Positions 61,475-64,000 of a DNA stretch of 64,000 bases are shown here, piece after piece. The notes below the pieces were generated by a model. It was not told where the DNA came from. It saw only the letters and a list, made by a program, of their open reading frames with translations, and did no database searches. The stretch is from positions 3,410,001 to 3,474,000 of the forward strand of contig JAQSEB010000004.1 of the NCBI GenBank assembly GCA_030063045.1, given 5' to 3'. How positions within the stretch are numbered: position 1 is the first letter of the stretch; the number at the start of each line of letters is the position of its first letter. The stretch is from Pratylenchus scribneri. Lineage: Eukaryota; Nematoda; Chromadorea; Rhabditida; Pratylenchidae. The position numbers and the translations under genes were made by a program.

Positions 61475-63834
61475 ATGATAATTGCCCATAATTCTATCAA
61501 CAATTTCCATTTTCATTCTCCATTTAATCCCATGCGGGTTGCTAAATTCTTTCCGCCAATTGCTCTTTCGATTTCGATTATACGGAAATTGACTATCTTC
61601 AAACGAATAACATCGAGGAAAACCATTCATTGGTTATCGGCGGCACCAACAATATCGATTTTACAAGGAACGGGTTAGTAAAATTTTAAAATGTAGTTTA
61701 TATTTATTTGTAATTTTTCAGGTAAATTATTTCCTCCTCATCGTTTTCCTGCCTCAATTTCGGCCTTCTCAACAATTCAGAACAAAAATTTCGAAAAACC
61801 GGAAAAGATGATCAATGAAAATGGCAAACAAAATTGCATTATCTCTTATGAAGTAAGTAATTCTAATTATTCAAATTAGCCCATCTATTCATCTCTTAGC
61901 ATGCCGTAACCCTGTTGAACACATTACAAAGCAATGCTGTTATTAATGCTAAATTACAAAATCGAAAACAAATTACGGAATCGAATATACAAGTTACCAG
62001 GGATTGCCTATTCAAGCTTGGCATTTTGGTGAGACAATAATTTTTATTAAATTTCCATTATTGAATTCAGCTCGATCAAATCGACAAATTGAATGTTGTC
62101 CATATTACCGGGACAAAGGGAAAAGGCTCAACCGCGGCATTCCTTGAGTGTACTCTGCGATCGCTTGGATTTAAAACCGGATTTTATAGGTTTATTTTAC
62201 ATTTGAAAATAAATAATAATAAATTTAGTTCTCCTCATTTGGTGCATGTTCGCGAACGAATTCGGATAAATGGGCGGCCAATTTCCGAGGAATATTTTGC
62301 TGAACAATTCTTTCGTGTCTATGACATTTTACAATCAAAGAGAACAAAAGTAAACAATTTTTAATTATTTTAAATCCAAATATTTAATTGAAGGATGAAT
62401 CAATGCCAGCCTATTTTAAATTCCTCACACTTTTGGCTTTTCGAATATTTTGTGATGAGCGGGTGGATGTGGCCATTGTAGAGGTGGGGATTGGCGGTAA
62501 TTCCACATTTTTCAAAATTGATAATTAAATTATAATTTTAAGGTGAATTTGATTGTACCAATGTCATCCAATCGCCGATTGTTTGTGCCATAACCACTTT
62601 GGATTTGGATCATACAAAGTAATTTTAAAATGAGCTACAAACGGTGGCGCTCAGTCAGTTGTATTGAATAATTATACCACTTTTTTAAAGATTGCTTGGC
62701 CAAACCATTCCCGAAATTGCATGGCACAAGGCGGGAATTGCAAAACCCAATTCAATTCTCATTTCTGTTCCACAACCGCCGGAAGCAATGGAAATAATTC
62801 AACGGCGATGCATTGAAAAGAAGGTTTTAAAAATTTATATCAATTTAGATTATTATTTTTTAGTGCCAACTTTTTATTGCCCCAACCAAATTGACGGATT
62901 ACATTTGGCCAAATTCCAACATAAAAATTGGCATTCCCGGCCAACATCATCATTTGAATGTTTCGCTGGCCCTCCAATTGGCAAATATTTGGCTTCAACG
63001 AACAAAAGGAAGAGGAATGAACGGAAATGGTTTTTAATTTTATTTAATTGAATAAAAAATAATATAAAAATTAAAGAATTGGCCAAAAATCTTCTTATTG
63101 AAAATGATGACCAACCAAAAGAATTGAACACTTTTAAAATTCCACCAACAATTAGTGAGGCCATAGCCGAATGTAAATGGCCGGGAAGAAGTCAAAAATT
63201 GCAATGTGGAAAAATTTTATACCATTTGGATGGGGCACACACACCAATGAGCATTCAAGTAAAAATAATTTAAATTTAAACATTAAAATTAATTTTAGGT
63301 TTGCACTGAATGGTTCAAACAAACTTCATTGGCCAATTCCAATAATAATATTTTCCGTGTGCTCATTTTCCATTGCACCGGCGATCGAGATTCCACCCAT
63401 TTATTGCCCAAATTTAAAGTAAATTTTTTTATTTTTTAATTCCATTTTTGCCATAATTTAGGATTGTCAAATTAATTTGGCCATTTTTTGCCCAACAAAA
63501 ATTGACCAGCAACCGGCTCCCCTCAATCGAGACAACACAAATTTGACCATCGACCCGGACACGGATATTCGGCGGTGTGAAAGGGACAAAGAAATTTGGA
63601 CCGAATTAAATCCAAAAATTGAGGTAAATTCAATTTAATTCATTTTAAATTATTCAATTTTTATTTTAGGACACGGCCGATTCCCTAATTTTGCCATCAA
63701 TGTTGGATGCAATTGGCCACGTAAATGAATTGGCCAAAAACAATGAGGAGGAAGTTCACGTTTTGGTCACTGGCAGTTTCCATTTGGTCGGCGGCATTTT
63801 GTCTTTGCTGGACCCAAAATGCTCAACAATTTGA
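61475..63834 (+). CDS. FPGS: Folylpolyglutamate synthase
   Basis: ATP-dependent ligase that adds glutamates to folates, retaining them in cytosol and mitochondria. The leader from 61475 (or the in-frame ATG at about 61532, [16 protein letters not shown]) is basic and could direct import. The Mur-ligase fold follows: [58 protein letters not shown] (the P-loop), [72 protein letters not shown] and [10 protein letters not shown], with the carbamoylated-lysine region. C-terminal domain: [18 protein letters not shown], and finally [18 protein letters not shown]. About ten exons. AATAAA directly follows the stop. The exon around 62874-63050 uses a frame with [20 protein letters not shown] and [16 protein letters not shown]. 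Confidence 0.95.
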
Positions 63835-64000
63835 CAAAACAATAAAATATTCAAACATTTTCATTTTTTAGTTATTTTTATTTCACATTCCTCCCTCTTT
63901 CAATATTCCATATTGCCTATTCAAATGTGATTTATTAATAAAATTAAAAATGCCTCCAGGCAATTTGAATAAAATATTTGATTGTTTTATAATTTAGATC
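63835..64000. other. 3' flank to window end
   Basis: AT-rich downstream sequence of FPGS with AATAAA signals; no gene seen. Confidence 0.5.

Overview
The window looks like nuclear DNA from a nematode, most likely a clade IV (Tylenchina) species. The DNA is strongly AT-rich. Genes are cut by many introns of about 45-60 bp that end in TTTTAG or AATTTAG, genes lie close together on both strands, and several protein families are typical of nematodes. The species cannot be fixed from the sequence alone.

Layout. 0-10 kb: a type B carboxylesterase (minus strand, cut by the window edge, with two frame breaks), a secreted proline/threonine-rich protein, a UDP-glycosyltransferase, a GC-rich non-autonomous DNA transposon with 8-bp target duplications, and an N-terminally extended globin. 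10-20 kb: a 0.9 kb TATTCTATT satellite, a ubiquitin-like/ADP-ribosyltransferase-fold fusion, cyclophilin H closely followed by TAF10, and a pyruvate dehydrogenase kinase with an in-frame stop. 20-32 kb: a Dispatched/Patched-family transporter (minus), two neighbouring zinc-finger (FLYWCH/WRKY-GCM1-like) genes, one with a duplicated exon, and a bestrophin. 32-46 kb: a secreted lustrin-type Cys-rich protein, a Na+/H+ exchanger, snurportin-1 and alanine aminotransferase (both minus), and an SLC35E-type sugar-phosphate/nucleotide-sugar transporter. 46-54.8 kb: a GT14 core-2-like N-acetylglucosaminyltransferase (minus), a 674-bp near-perfect palindrome, a second glycosyltransferase, a small membrane protein (minus), an 82-bp tandem duplication and a 26-bp minisatellite. 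54.8-64 kb: three minus-strand genes in a row (unidentified, a REC114-like meiotic protein, unidentified), then folylpolyglutamate synthase on the plus strand.

The genes are mostly housekeeping and do not form one pathway. Two functional neighbourhoods stand out: cyclophilin H (spliceosome) with TAF10 (transcription), which looks like a two-gene operon, and the REC114-like gene between two uncharacterised genes that could form a three-gene unit.

Repeats and mobile DNA are abundant: at least three families of short inverted-repeat elements, many inside introns. Several conserved genes carry single-base disruptions. This may mean pseudogenes, or residual errors in the sequence consensus. Exon joins were read by eye from splice consensus and family similarity, so start and stop positions are firmer than internal boundaries.
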